A stretch of 64,000 nt of DNA from assembly GCF_000142805.1 (NCBI RefSeq), contig NC_013081.1, positions 682,001-746,000 of the forward strand, written 5' to 3'. A model generated the notes under the pieces. That model had not been told where the DNA came from, made no database searches, and worked only from the letters and a program-made list of their open reading frames with translations. This DNA is from Lachancea thermotolerans CBS 6340 (taxonomy: Eukaryota > Ascomycota > Saccharomycetes > Saccharomycetales > Saccharomycetaceae). A program made the translations under genes and the position numbers. Of this stretch, positions 20,147 through 30,010 are shown in pieces; within the stretch, counting starts at the first letter, position 1, and each line of letters begins with the position of its first letter.

Positions 20147-20609
20147 GCGTTATCCTTCCACCGGACTTAGAGGCAGTTCTCGCCGCCGAACTTTATCCCT
20201 TGCCCGGAAAAAAGTTTTTCCGGAACGCGTCATGGCTTTCGGCAGAGGATCTGCGGCAGTCGACCATCGGCACCTCATACGGGACGCGTCGAGATTAAGT
20301 AAGCTAACACCGCTCATCGCCCCGTGATGGACAAAAACCCTATCAACCATCATTGGGGTAGTTCCTATCTTAGCAACGAGCGCCGTTCGGCCTTATAGAC
20401 TGAACAAGGATCATGCGCTATAGCGGTATTATAGGATGGGTTTTGTACCCTCGAGGACTTTGGGAGAAGATAAATAGAGAAGGTTGGAAGCTCTTGGTGC
20501 GAAATAAAGTTGTTTTCACCACGAAAAATAAAAAACAGCATCTCGAATTTGAAGAAACTGAGAGAGTTGAAGCTTTTACAAACTCAAGATTTGATAAGCG
20601 TTTTTCTAC
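20147..20609. other. KAP122 to aminotransferase intergenic region
   Basis: A 463-bp region with no gene. At 20204-20223 it holds a near-perfect palindrome with 9-bp arms CCGGAAAAA/TTTTTCCGG separated by AG. This may be a 3' end hairpin of KAP122 or an operator for the downstream gene. CCG triplets of the kind used by Zn2Cys6 regulators are frequent, but I could not match a full Aro80 site. Confidence 0.45.
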
Positions 20610-22088
20610 ATGACAGCCGAAAAAGAACTACTAGCGTGCAACTTTTCGCACCTGTTCTCAGACGAAACGCGGCGGAGGAAGTCGTCTCCAATTAAAACCA
20701 CGATGGCCTACTTCCAGGACCCTAACATCGTCTTCCTGGGTGCCGGTATGCCTCCATCGGAGCTATTCCCCCTCGAGTCTATTACCATTGAAATGCCCAA
20801 GCCTCCCTTTACAAGCGCGGCTGGCAAGCGGGCGGACTGTTTGAAGGGGACGATCATGAAGGAGCATGAAGACTTGGTTTTCGAAAACGATGTCCCGCTG
20901 GCTCGGGCGTTGCAGTACGGGAACTCACGTGGCCAGAAAGAGCTTTTGGCGTTTCTAAAAGAGCACGTGTCGCTGTTCCACCGCATTCTTTACAAGGACT
21001 GGGACATCATCACAACCACGGGCTCTACGCAAGGATGGGACGCCTCTCTTCGGATTTTCTGTAACAAGGGTGATACCGTGCTGTTGGAGGACTACACATA
21101 TTCGTCTTCTGTGGAAGCTGCCGACGCCCAAGGGCTCAACTGTGTCCCGATGCCGCTTGACGGCGAGGGAATCGTCCCCTCTAAGTTGGAAGAGATGCTT
21201 GCCAACTGGTCGTCGCTATATGGCGAGATGCCAATGCCCAAGCTGCTTTATACCATTCCTACAGGCCAGAACCCCACGGGATGCACCCTGAGCGACAACA
21301 GGAAACCCCACATCTACCGTTTGGCCCAGCAATACGATATCATAATCATCGAGGATGACCCATACTACTTTTTGCAGATGGATCCCTACGTGTCCGAGGA
21401 TGCGCGGTTAGAGACCGCGGAAGCGAGCACCATGTCTCAAGCAACTTTTATGAACTCGTTAAACAGGTCGTTTTTGGAGCTTGACACTGACGGAAGGGTT
21501 GTTAGACTTGAATCAGTCTCTAAGACGTTCGCGCCAGGCTGTCGTATGGGATGGCTGGTCGGGTCCAAGCACCTCCTGGACAATTACTGGAACTTACATG
21601 AGGTATCCATACAGTCCACATGTGGTTTCGCCCAAACTATACTAAGCGGAATTCTGAACAGATGGGGTCAGGATGGCTACATTGACTGGTTAATGCGTAT
21701 TCGCCGTCAATATACAGGCAAGCGTAATACATGTCTGGACAACTGTTACAAGTACCTCCCTGCGGAAATTGTGTCAGTGCCTCCCGTTACTGCCGGTATG
21801 TTCTTTATGGTGTTCATTGACGCTGAGAAGCATCCGGAGTTCCACAACACATTCAAAGGCGACGTGCTTTTGTTAGAAAATCACATCTACCAAAAGTGTG
21901 TGTCTGCGGGAGTTCTAATCACCTGCAGCTCGTGGTTTAAGGTGAACGATCCAAAACCAAGCTGTGGAAAATCAGCGGATAACACGTTGGCGTTCAGAGG
22001 CACCTTTGCCTCGGTCGAGCCTGAGGCTATGGCAAGGGGCTTACAAATTTTTGGAGAAACTTTGAAGCAGGAATTTAAGTTGGTGTAA
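20610..22088 (+). CDS. Aromatic amino acid aminotransferase, Aro8-like
   Basis: A 492-residue fold-type I PLP enzyme of the Aro8/AADAT group that interconverts aromatic amino acids (and often 2-aminoadipate) with their 2-oxo acids. Landmarks are the N-terminus FSHLFSDETRRRKSSPIKT, ALQYGNSRGQKELL, WDIITTTGSTQGWDASL, LYTIPTGQNPTGCTLS (conserved Asn), IIIEDDPYYFLQMDPY and the PLP lysine in ESVSKTFAPGCRMGW near residue 305. It resembles Aro8 more than Aro9 as I remember them. ARO8 is not next to KAP122 or HIR1 in S. cerevisiae, so this could be a relocated ARO8 or an additional paralogue; I leave the symbol empty. Confidence 0.88.
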   Translation: MTAEKELLACNFSHLFSDETRRRKSSPIKTTMAYFQDPNIVFLGAGMPPSELFPLESITIEMPKPPFTSAAGKRADCLKGTIMKEHEDLVFENDVPLARALQYGNSRGQKELLAFLKEHVSLFHRILYKDWDIITTTGSTQGWDASLRIFCNKGDTVLLEDYTYSSSVEAADAQGLNCVPMPLDGEGIVPSKLEEMLANWSSLYGEMPMPKLLYTIPTGQNPTGCTLSDNRKPHIYRLAQQYDIIIIEDDPYYFLQMDPYVSEDARLETAEASTMSQATFMNSLNRSFLELDTDGRVVRLESVSKTFAPGCRMGWLVGSKHLLDNYWNLHEVSIQSTCGFAQTILSGILNRWGQDGYIDWLMRIRRQYTGKRNTCLDNCYKYLPAEIVSVPPVTAGMFFMVFIDAEKHPEFHNTFKGDVLLLENHIYQKCVSAGVLITCSSWFKVNDPKPSCGKSADNTLAFRGTFASVEPEAMARGLQIFGETLKQEFKLV

Positions 22089-23136
22089 GAATAATACATA
22101 TAATGTTAGGTTAGTATTCACTTCTCTGAACTTGGATTTTGTTTTCAGCCATGTTAATGCTGTTGGCAAGGGATCTGCTAGGGCACATCACATTATTCGA
22201 AAACAACAACTATTCGAGAAGATGCCGTTAGAGTCTTTTATCCTGTTTAACTTTGGTGGTCGCCAGCGCAGGGTAGCTCCTTACTCGCAATGTAATAAAA
22301 GAAGACACATAATACAACTCCAAATCCGCTCGCTGCTATCTCTTCAGCGAAGCTGAAGTTCATATATATCACCATACTGAAATTATGCTAGCCGCCCAGT
22401 TCTAAGGCTGTTCCACGAAACGCTGAAAACGACATTGGGGTTTGCCTAGTATTGCGTAGGAGTTCTTGAAAACTTCGAAAACGCTGGAAGCATGCTTGGG
22501 TATAAGGACTACGGCCTCGTTTAATTGAAGACAACTAAATTCATCTCAAATTTGCCAAATGGACCTAGCGTGCTTCACTGCACTTCTTCGCCGAGGTTCG
22601 TGGTTACTCTGGTATGGTTTTCCAGCTGCAATTCTCGCTAAGGGACTAATTTGGCCAAAACGACAAGATATGGCGACTGACATGGAGCGCTGAATTGGTA
22701 AATAAACAAATTCACTGGCATCAATGGAGAAATTGGGAACGACATTCTCCTGAAATACCTGTATACTTTGAAAGCTTTTCAACACCAATATGGGCAGCAT
22801 CGCTCTGGTGACAGCGTGGCTGGGCTCGTTCTGCCTCACATCGCGTTGTATTCTGTTTCTACGTGTACTTCGTGCTCTGCATCAGATCCAAAGCCTGAGC
22901 AGTCCAAGCAAACGAAGAAGGACTCCTATTCCGGCGCAATTATAGTTCTAGGCGTCAAGTCAACTAGTCATAGAGGCTTCTTCGAGATGGAGGCATCGAT
23001 GACTTCTTGTTAGTTTTTCGTCGGCGGCGATGTATGATTAAGCATAGATATGTCAAGGTTGTTATGTTTCTACAAAATCAGAGCGGTTTATAGATGAGTA
23101 CATCTCTAAAGATACACATCTGCTGAAGAGCTGCCA
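22089..23136. other. 1-kb gene-poor gap between aminotransferase and HIR1
   Basis: Only short, unconvincing frames (up to 97 codons) are present, without motifs or a family look. Base composition is mixed, with no repeat or tRNA. The last 100 bp must serve as the HIR1 promoter. The stretch is long for this compact genome and could hold a non-coding RNA or the remains of a gene, but nothing specific can be shown. Confidence 0.4.
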
Positions 23137-25778
23137 ATGAAGATCTTGAAGCTTCCATGGCTATCGCATCGAGGTATGAACTTCGAGAAAACTTTCTAAT
23201 AAACGCGCTTAAAGAGCTGAAATTGACTAACTAGAAAACAGAGGAGCATCGGAAGTACGAAGTCTATACGGCAGATGTGAGTCCGGACGGTGAAAGATTA
23301 GCCACTGGTGGCTTAGATGGTAAAATAAGGATATGGTCAGTCCGCGACATTGTGCAGATGGCGACAAGTGGGAAAGAACCGGATGAAAGTTTGAGAAAGC
23401 CGCTAGCCAGTATGAGTAGACATACTGGGTCTGTAACCGTGGTGAGATTTTCCCCAGATGGCAACTTTCTGGCTTCAGGTTCGGATGATAGAATTCTCCT
23501 GATATGGGAGAGAGATGAAGAACAAAAACAACCAATATTCGGTTCAGAGAATGACAGAGAACACTGGAATGTTCGTCGCAGACTTGTAGCCCACGATAAC
23601 GATATTCAGGATATATGCTGGGCTCCAGACTCCAGCATTCTTGTGACCGTTGGGCTTGACAGATCCGTAATTGTGTGGAATGGGTCGACCTTCGAGAAGA
23701 TCAAGCGTTTCGATGTACATCAGTCATTAGTGAAAGGTGTTATTTTCGACCCTGCCAACAAGTATTTTGCAACGGCATCCGACGACAGGACGGTACGAAT
23801 CTTCAGGTACCACAAGGCCGGCGACATGAATTTTTCAATTGAACACGTCGTCTCGGAACCGTTCAAAGGCTCTCCCATCACCACATATTTTCGGCGCTTA
23901 TCCTGGTCACCGGACGGCCAACATATAGCGGCGCCTAATGCTACAAATGGACCCGTGTCATCTGTCTCAATCATTTCACGAGGAAGTTGGGACACAAGTG
24001 TGACCCTCATTGGCCACGATTCCCCAACTGAGGTAGTGCGCTTCAACCCTAGGTTGTTTCAAGTCCTCGCGAAAAAGAGCAAAACTGCGGAAGAAGGAAA
24101 AGATGGCCAAGATCAGGATCAGGACCCTGACAAAACAGATGCTGATAAAACAGATGCTGATAAGACAGATACTGCTGCAGATAAGGATAATCAAGAAAAT
24201 TCTGAGCCAAAAGAGTCATTAGAGGAGAAAGTTGATTCCGTAATAGCGACGGCCGGCCAAGACAAGACCCTAGTAGTTTGGAGCACTGGAAGAGCCCGAC
24301 CCATATTTGTTGCCTACGACATTACAAACAAATCCATTACCGACATGGTGTGGAATCCTGAGGGAAACATTCTATTTCTCACGTCTCTGGATGGCTCTAT
24401 CATAGCAGTGATCTTCGAAAAGAATGAACTTGGGGAGGCTGTTCCCATCGAAAAAAACGTGGAGCAGCTGCATCGTTATGGTGTCGATAAAAACTCTTTC
24501 GAGTTTCCAGAGAGCGTGAAGCAACTTGAGTTAGAAGACGAGGCTCAGAAACTCCAAACCAAAACTACCGAGCCAGAAAAAGTTATCGCACCGGCATTCC
24601 AAAATCCAGAGGTCCAACCTAAGCCCAGCGCGCCCTTTCTGCCAGGAACAGCCCAAAAACCAAACGTTTTAGCCATTAAAAGAAAGGAACAGCCGTCTAA
24701 GAATGACGAGGCGGGCTTGCAGACTGGTAAGAAGCCAAACAAAACCCCAATAAAGGGGCAAAATGGACATCTGAATGAAACAGTTTTGAAAAATGGACGC
24801 AAGAGAGTAGCGCCGACTCTCATATCCTCAGGTTACTCGCCAACAAAGCCAACTGATGATAACATAGTTCCGATTAAAGCTAGCAGTCCTTCACTGAAGC
24901 TTGCAGATTCAGAAGATATGTTTCAGAAAGTGAAGCACAAGCTTGCACGTCAATCATTCCCTGTTCCTAGACTCGGCATCCACTCCCTTATCATGGGTGT
25001 AAGAGAACGTGGCGTAGACAAGTACTATAGAGACGAAGAAAGCTCACAAAGAGACAGAGAAGAGCAAACAACGGATTTGGATACAATTCCCCAAGTTGAT
25101 CATGTTATGAGACTCAACGCAAAAACCACGCCAGACAGAGTTTGGGCTGAGGAAGCCAATACAAGATACATTGAAAACCCGAGTTTGTTATCGGATGCGG
25201 ATGTCATTTTGGTCGAATTCGGGACTCTAGATGACCTTCACATCATGGAAATACGCAATGGCGTCGAACGAGCGTTGCAATTCGACCGCGAAGCACTACA
25301 TGAGCATCCTACAAAGATTCTCGGGTATCATAAGGGGAAAAGGCAGATTGATATTTATATTCCGGAAGTTGTCATTTGCGCAGTAGGGATACCAAAATGC
25401 AAGTGTTGGGCCCTTGCTACCGCAGACGGCACGATATATGTTTACACATCGTTTGGTCAACATAAACTCCCGAAAATTGCACTAGGGCACAAAGTGATTA
25501 AGATGGCAGCGGTAGATTCGTACCTAGTCGTGCTGACTGAGTCTGGTCTGGTATACTGTTGGGATATCGAGAAAGAACTATGTGTTCATAAAGAAATCCC
25601 CGTTCTACCGATTCTTTGTGACAGTCCGGTTGAATCCAATAGAGTCCGCGTCCACAAGAAGATTGTTAACATAAATCTCGAAGTGCAGAGCCGGGATTTA
25701 TTGGTTTCCTTTATCAACCCGCAAGAGACGTTCCGTTGGAGTTCAAATCTTGGGTGCTGGGTCCTGTCAGTAAGTTAA
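23137..25778 (+). CDS. HIR1: Histone regulator Hir1, two exons
   Basis: WD40 subunit of the HIR histone H3-H4 chaperone complex, which deposits histones outside replication and represses histone genes. Exon 1 is 23137-23173 (MKILKLPWLSHR plus one base) and exon 2 is 23242-25778; the spliced protein has 857 residues. Splicing yields [24 protein letters not shown], matching the Hir1/HIRA N-terminus that starts the first WD blade. Seven WD repeats cover about residues 1-400, interrupted by an acidic insert with a short DADKT repeat near residues 310-330. The conserved Hir family C-terminal domain follows (FPVPRLGIHSLIMG, KILGYHKGKRQIDIYIPEVVICAVG, LGHKVIKM). HIR1 lies between ALK2 and SLA1 in S. 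cerevisiae; here it again precedes SLA1, with LEU1 in between. Confidence 0.93.
23174..23241 (+). other. Spliceosomal intron in HIR1
   Basis: A 68-nt intron with 5' splice site GTATGA, a near-consensus branch site GACTAAC at 23225-23231 and 3' splice site ACAG ending at 23241. It splits a Glu codon after its first base (phase 1). An earlier AG at 23233-23234 would break the frame and lies too close to the branch point. Confidence 0.85.
24126..24175 (+). repeat. Short coding repeat in HIR1 (DADKT)
   Basis: The 15-bp unit ACAGATGCTGATAAA occurs about three times in tandem and encodes repeats of KTDAD in the acidic linker between WD blades. It keeps the frame and is probably variable between strains. 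Confidence 0.7.
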
Positions 25779-26204
25779 AGAAGGAGGGACAAGGACGCAG
25801 CTGCCATTTTCTGAGATTATTGAAGCTAACAGTAATTGGCTCCTAGTGTTGAAGACTATGTCTTCTGCGCATACGGATTGGTTACATCGCTTATCGAAGC
25901 GTTTTGCATGATTCCTCATTATCTCTCCCCTTACAGGGCTCCGAGCGTTTAAATCCCGGTGCCGGCTTTTCATCCATGAACGCTGCCGGTGCCGGCGATG
26001 ACTCGATTTTTTTAAGCAGATCGAAATTATCTGTCAGATGGCCGATACCGGCAAAAAAATTTTCTTAGGTATGGAAACGTTAACTCATCGGGATTCATGA
26101 TCTTCACTGATCAATTTTGGTTTAGGATATATAAGCAGTAAAGATTGAATTCATCAGGTCCAGGTTCAAAGATTCAATAAAACAACTATCAAGGCATACA
26201 CAAG
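25779..26204 (+). promoter_or_regulatory. LEU1 promoter with three Leu3-type sites
   Basis: Three copies of the Leu3 operator (CCGG-NN-CCGG core) lie upstream of LEU1: CCCGGTGCCGGC at 25955-25966, the full palindromic form GCCGGTGCCGGC at 25985-25996, and GCCGATACCGGC at 26041-26052 (one base off in one half-site). A TATATAAG box follows at 26128-26135, 77 bp before the ATG. Leu3 is a Zn2Cys6 factor that activates LEU1 when alpha-isopropylmalate accumulates. That it binds here is inference from the site match. Confidence 0.8.
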
Positions 26205-28556
26205 ATGACTTACACACCTTCGAAGGGTCCCAAGACCCTTTACGACAAGGTCTTTGATGCCCACGTTGTTCACAAGGACGAATCAGGATCATACTTACTT
26301 TATATTGACAGACATTTGGTCCATGAAGTCACTTCCCCACAAGCCTTTGAGGGTTTGAAAGATGCTGACAGAAAGGTCAGAAGAAGAGACTGCACTTTAG
26401 CGACGGTCGACCACAACATTCCAACTTGGTCCAGAAAGAACTTCAAGAGCCCAGAAACCTTTATCAAGGAAGCAGACTCTCTGCTGCAAGTGCAAACTCT
26501 GCAACAGAATGTTAAAGACTTCGATGTTCCCTTCTTTGGCATGACAGATGCCAGACAGGGTATTGTTCATATCATTGGACCTGAGCAAGGTTTTACTCTA
26601 CCAGGTACCACCGTAGTCTGTGGTGACTCGCACACATCGACCCACGGTGCCTTTGGCTCGTTAGCGTTTGGTATCGGAACTTCTGAGGTTGAACACGTTC
26701 TCGCCACACAGACGATCATCCAAGCCAAATCCAAAAACATGAGAATTTTCGTGGAGGGCAAACTGAGTCCAGGCGTCACTTCCAAGGACCTTATTTTGCA
26801 CGTAATCGGAGTTATTGGTACCGCTGGAGGTACTGGCTGTGTTATTGAGTTCGCAGGTGAGGCTGTGGAGGAGTTATCGATGGAAGCGCGTATGTCCATC
26901 TGTAATATGGCGATCGAAGCTGGTGCTAGGGCTGGTATGATCAAGCCTGACCAAATTACTTTCGACTACGTGAAGGGTAGACCATTGGCCCCCAAGGAGC
27001 AGGAATGGGAGAAGGCTGTTGCCTATTGGAACACCCTGCACACCGACGAGGGTGCCCAGTTCGACTACGACATAAAAATCAAGTCCAAGGACATCATCCC
27101 CACTATAACGTGGGGAACTTCACCTCAAGATGCACTGCCTATTACGGCCTCTGTGCCAGACCCTACTAATGTGTCTGACCCTATCAAGAAGTCCATGATG
27201 GAGGGTGCTTTGAAGTACATGGGTTTGAAGCCTAACACCCCTCTCAAGGAGATCTCGATTGATAAGGTCTTTATTGGATCATGTACCAATGCGCGTATTG
27301 AGGATCTGAGAGCTGCTGCCGCGGTTGTTAAGGGTCACAAGAAAGCCGAATCTGTGAAGTTGGCCATGGTCGTTCCCGGGTCCGGTCTGGTTAAACAGCA
27401 GGCGGAGAAAGAAGGCCTAGACAGAGTGTTTGAGGAGGCTGGTTTTGAATGGAGAGAAGCCGGCTGCTCGATGTGTCTTGGTATGAACCCTGACATTTTG
27501 GACCCCGAGGAACGTTGTGCTTCAACTTCAAACAGAAACTTCGAAGGTCGCCAAGGTGCCAGATCTCGTACCCACCTGATGTCTCCTGCAATGGCTGCTG
27601 CTGCTGGTATTGAAGGCCGTTTTGTTGACATCAGAGAGTTCCAGTACAAAGATAACGATGTTCCAAAGGTTTCTATTGAGCAAGAGACCGAGGACAAGGC
27701 TTTGCAAGACGCTGTCTACGAGCATGAAAAGCAACCACTGCCAGAAGGCGAATCAGTTCAAGAGCAAAAGGATGATGAGGTGAAGGATATTCCTGCCACC
27801 AACCACACGATTCACGAAAGCCCAATCAAAAACGGTAAGGCTTCCTCTGCTCCAGCCGGTATGGAGCCTTTCCTGACCGTTAGTGGTGTTGCTGCTCCTG
27901 TTGACAAGGCCAACGTTGACACTGACGCTATCATTCCAAAACAATTTTTGAAAACCATCAAAAGAACTGGGCTGAAAAAGGGTTTGTTCTACGAGTGGCG
28001 TTTCACCAAGGACGAAAATGGCAATGAAGTTTCACTGAACTACATTTTGGACACTGAACCTTACGCCAAATCAAAAATTCTTGTTGTCACAGGTGATAAC
28101 TTTGGGTGTGGTTCATCCAGAGAGCATGCCCCTTGGGCCTTGAAAGATTTTGGCATCAAGTCAATCATCGCACCATCTTTCGGTGACATTTTCTATAACA
28201 ACTCATTCAAAAACGGTTTGTTGCCTATAAGGCTTCCTCAAGAAGTTATTCTAGAAAAGCTATACCCTGTTGCTCAATCCGCAGGCTCCCTAGTTATTGA
28301 CCTTCCCAACCAACAAATCCTGGACTCCAACAACAACGTGTTAGTGGAGCACTTTGATGTTGAAGACTTCAGAAAACATTGCTTGGTTAACGGTTTGGAT
28401 GACATCGGTATCACTTTGCAGAAGGAGGAGCTCATTTCGAAGTACGAGGCCAAGAGAAAAGTTGAGTTCTCCTTCTTGGAAGGTGGCTCTGGTGGAGTTA
28501 GACCTATTGTGGGTTCCAAAAAGAGCCCTTACGGAAATACCGCTCAAGAGTGGTGA
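26205..28556 (+). CDS. LEU1: 3-isopropylmalate dehydratase
   Basis: A 783-residue cytosolic Fe-S enzyme of the aconitase superfamily that isomerises alpha-isopropylmalate to beta-isopropylmalate in leucine synthesis. The large-subunit half has [14 protein letters not shown] and the three Cys ligands of the 4Fe-4S cluster in [11 protein letters not shown] and [13 protein letters not shown] linker of about 90 residues rich in Glu and Lys leads to the fused small-subunit (swivel) domain with [13 protein letters not shown] and [18 protein letters not shown]. The fusion of large and small subunits is normal for fungi. Codon choice is strongly biased, as expected of an abundant enzyme. Regulation by Leu3 is suggested by the sites upstream. 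Confidence 0.98.
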   Translation: MTYTPSKGPKTLYDKVFDAHVVHKDESGSYLLYIDRHLVHEVTSPQAFEGLKDADRKVRRRDCTLATVDHNIPTWSRKNFKSPETFIKEADSLLQVQTLQQNVKDFDVPFFGMTDARQGIVHIIGPEQGFTLPGTTVVCGDSHTSTHGAFGSLAFGIGTSEVEHVLATQTIIQAKSKNMRIFVEGKLSPGVTSKDLILHVIGVIGTAGGTGCVIEFAGEAVEELSMEARMSICNMAIEAGARAGMIKPDQITFDYVKGRPLAPKEQEWEKAVAYWNTLHTDEGAQFDYDIKIKSKDIIPTITWGTSPQDALPITASVPDPTNVSDPIKKSMMEGALKYMGLKPNTPLKEISIDKVFIGSCTNARIEDLRAAAAVVKGHKKAESVKLAMVVPGSGLVKQQAEKEGLDRVFEEAGFEWREAGCSMCLGMNPDILDPEERCASTSNRNFEGRQGARSRTHLMSPAMAAAAGIEGRFVDIREFQYKDNDVPKVSIEQETEDKALQDAVYEHEKQPLPEGESVQEQKDDEVKDIPATNHTIHESPIKNGKASSAPAGMEPFLTVSGVAAPVDKANVDTDAIIPKQFLKTIKRTGLKKGLFYEWRFTKDENGNEVSLNYILDTEPYAKSKILVVTGDNFGCGSSREHAPWALKDFGIKSIIAPSFGDIFYNNSFKNGLLPIRLPQEVILEKLYPVAQSAGSLVIDLPNQQILDSNNNVLVEHFDVEDFRKHCLVNGLDDIGITLQKEELISKYEAKRKVEFSFLEGGSGGVRPIVGSKKSPYGNTAQEW

Positions 28557-28792
28557 AGGTGCATCGAACCTATATTGCTCAAAGAAACGTTACCTTATTT
28601 ATTATTTATTTAATCGAAGCTTACGGTTATTCAAATCTGTTTGCATTTACACGCGTTTATTAAGTATGGTACATGCGTCCAAGTTAGGTATGGAGCGGGT
28701 ATGTCGCGAACGCGATGCGGGATGGTGTCAAAAAATACATTGGATGATCGTTTTATTTACTATACGCTTGCATTATCGGTAGCCCTTCAATA

Positions 28793-30010
28793 CTAAAACC
28801 CGAAAGGATTGTCAGCGCTTGCGTTATGAAGATTAGCCTGCTTCTGGTAAGGTTGAGGGCCGTTTCCAAAACCAAACCCTGTAGGTTGGGATTGCAGGGT
28901 GGGTTGGGAAATAGATGTATTTTGGAACATGCCGTTCAATTGATTAATTCCTCCAGTGTTAACAGCCCCGAGCGGCTGCTGCATTGGGCCGCCAGTGCTG
29001 AACGAGGTTTGCGGATAAGAGTTTAAACCGCCCGTTCTTTGCAGCCCGAGACCGAACTGTGATTGGGGCTGAAACCCTCCAGTTTGAGTAGGAGCTAAAT
29101 AAGGTGCTACCATTCCACCGGTCCTCTGGCCAGACATTTGGCTTCCCATATTGAAAGAATTTTGTGGCATCGTGCCGAAACCTCCAGTCTGAGCTGATCC
29201 CATTGCCGGCTGGGGTATTCCCCCATAAACTCCAGTGGTTTGCTGAGGCATGATGTTCACGCCACCAGTGAATTGATTACCAAATGAAGTTGAGGGGATC
29301 AAATTAGCACCTCCTGTGGCTTGGCCAGTGAAGGTTGTACTTGGCATTATGCTGGGTCCACCAGTAAATTGGCTCCCAAATCCTGTTTGTGAGCCGATAT
29401 TCGCACCACCAGTTATCTGGTTTCCAAAACTTGTTTGGGGCATGCCCCCTGTAATTCCGGTGGCTTGCATGCTAAAAGGCATGCCACCACCAGTCCTCTG
29501 CAAAGACATTGAAGCTCCACCTGTCAGAGACAAAGGCATCGGATTAGGGTTCATGCCGAAAGTAGTTTGCGGCACCATTGCAGTGCCACCGGTTCTCTGA
29601 AGGCCCATTGTGCTCAGACTCGTTGTTTGAGGCAAGAGAGAACCCGTCATTTGGCCTTGCTGCAAAGGTAAAGTACCGCCAGTCCTGTTGAGTGGCATCA
29701 TACTTGATGAGCCCTGCAACCCGAAAGTTGTCTGTGGTAAAAGACCGCCGGTATTCACAGGAATCAAACCGCTCCCAGTTTTCTGCACTGGGAGTACAGT
29801 TCCTGTGGGCTGCATACCAAAAGTAGTTTGCGGCATGAACATTCCGCCAGTTCTTTGAAGAGGCACAAGACCCCCAGTACTGACAGGGACCATCACGAAG
29901 CCACCTGTTGCCATTGGAAGTAAGTTATGGCCGCCTGTCTTGAAAGGGTCCAGGGGAACGAGTGATGCTCCGGTTTTCTCAGGCTGAATAGCAGTATCCG
30001 GTTTCGATGC
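28793..30010 (-). repeat. SLA1 C-terminal TG-rich repeat region
   Basis: Degenerate repeats of 10-15 codons, each ending in TG or TGG and often preceded by MPQTTFG or LQRTG, fill the C-terminal coding part. Expansion or contraction by units would keep the frame, so length should differ between strains. Confidence 0.75.

Noticed and set aside
22546-22839. 97-codon minus-strand frame
   Set aside because: No motif, overlaps another short frame, and does not resemble any family I know.
23233-23234. Earlier AG as 3' splice site of the HIR1 intron
   Set aside because: It breaks the frame and lies directly at the branch site; the AG at 23240-23241 gives the conserved protein.
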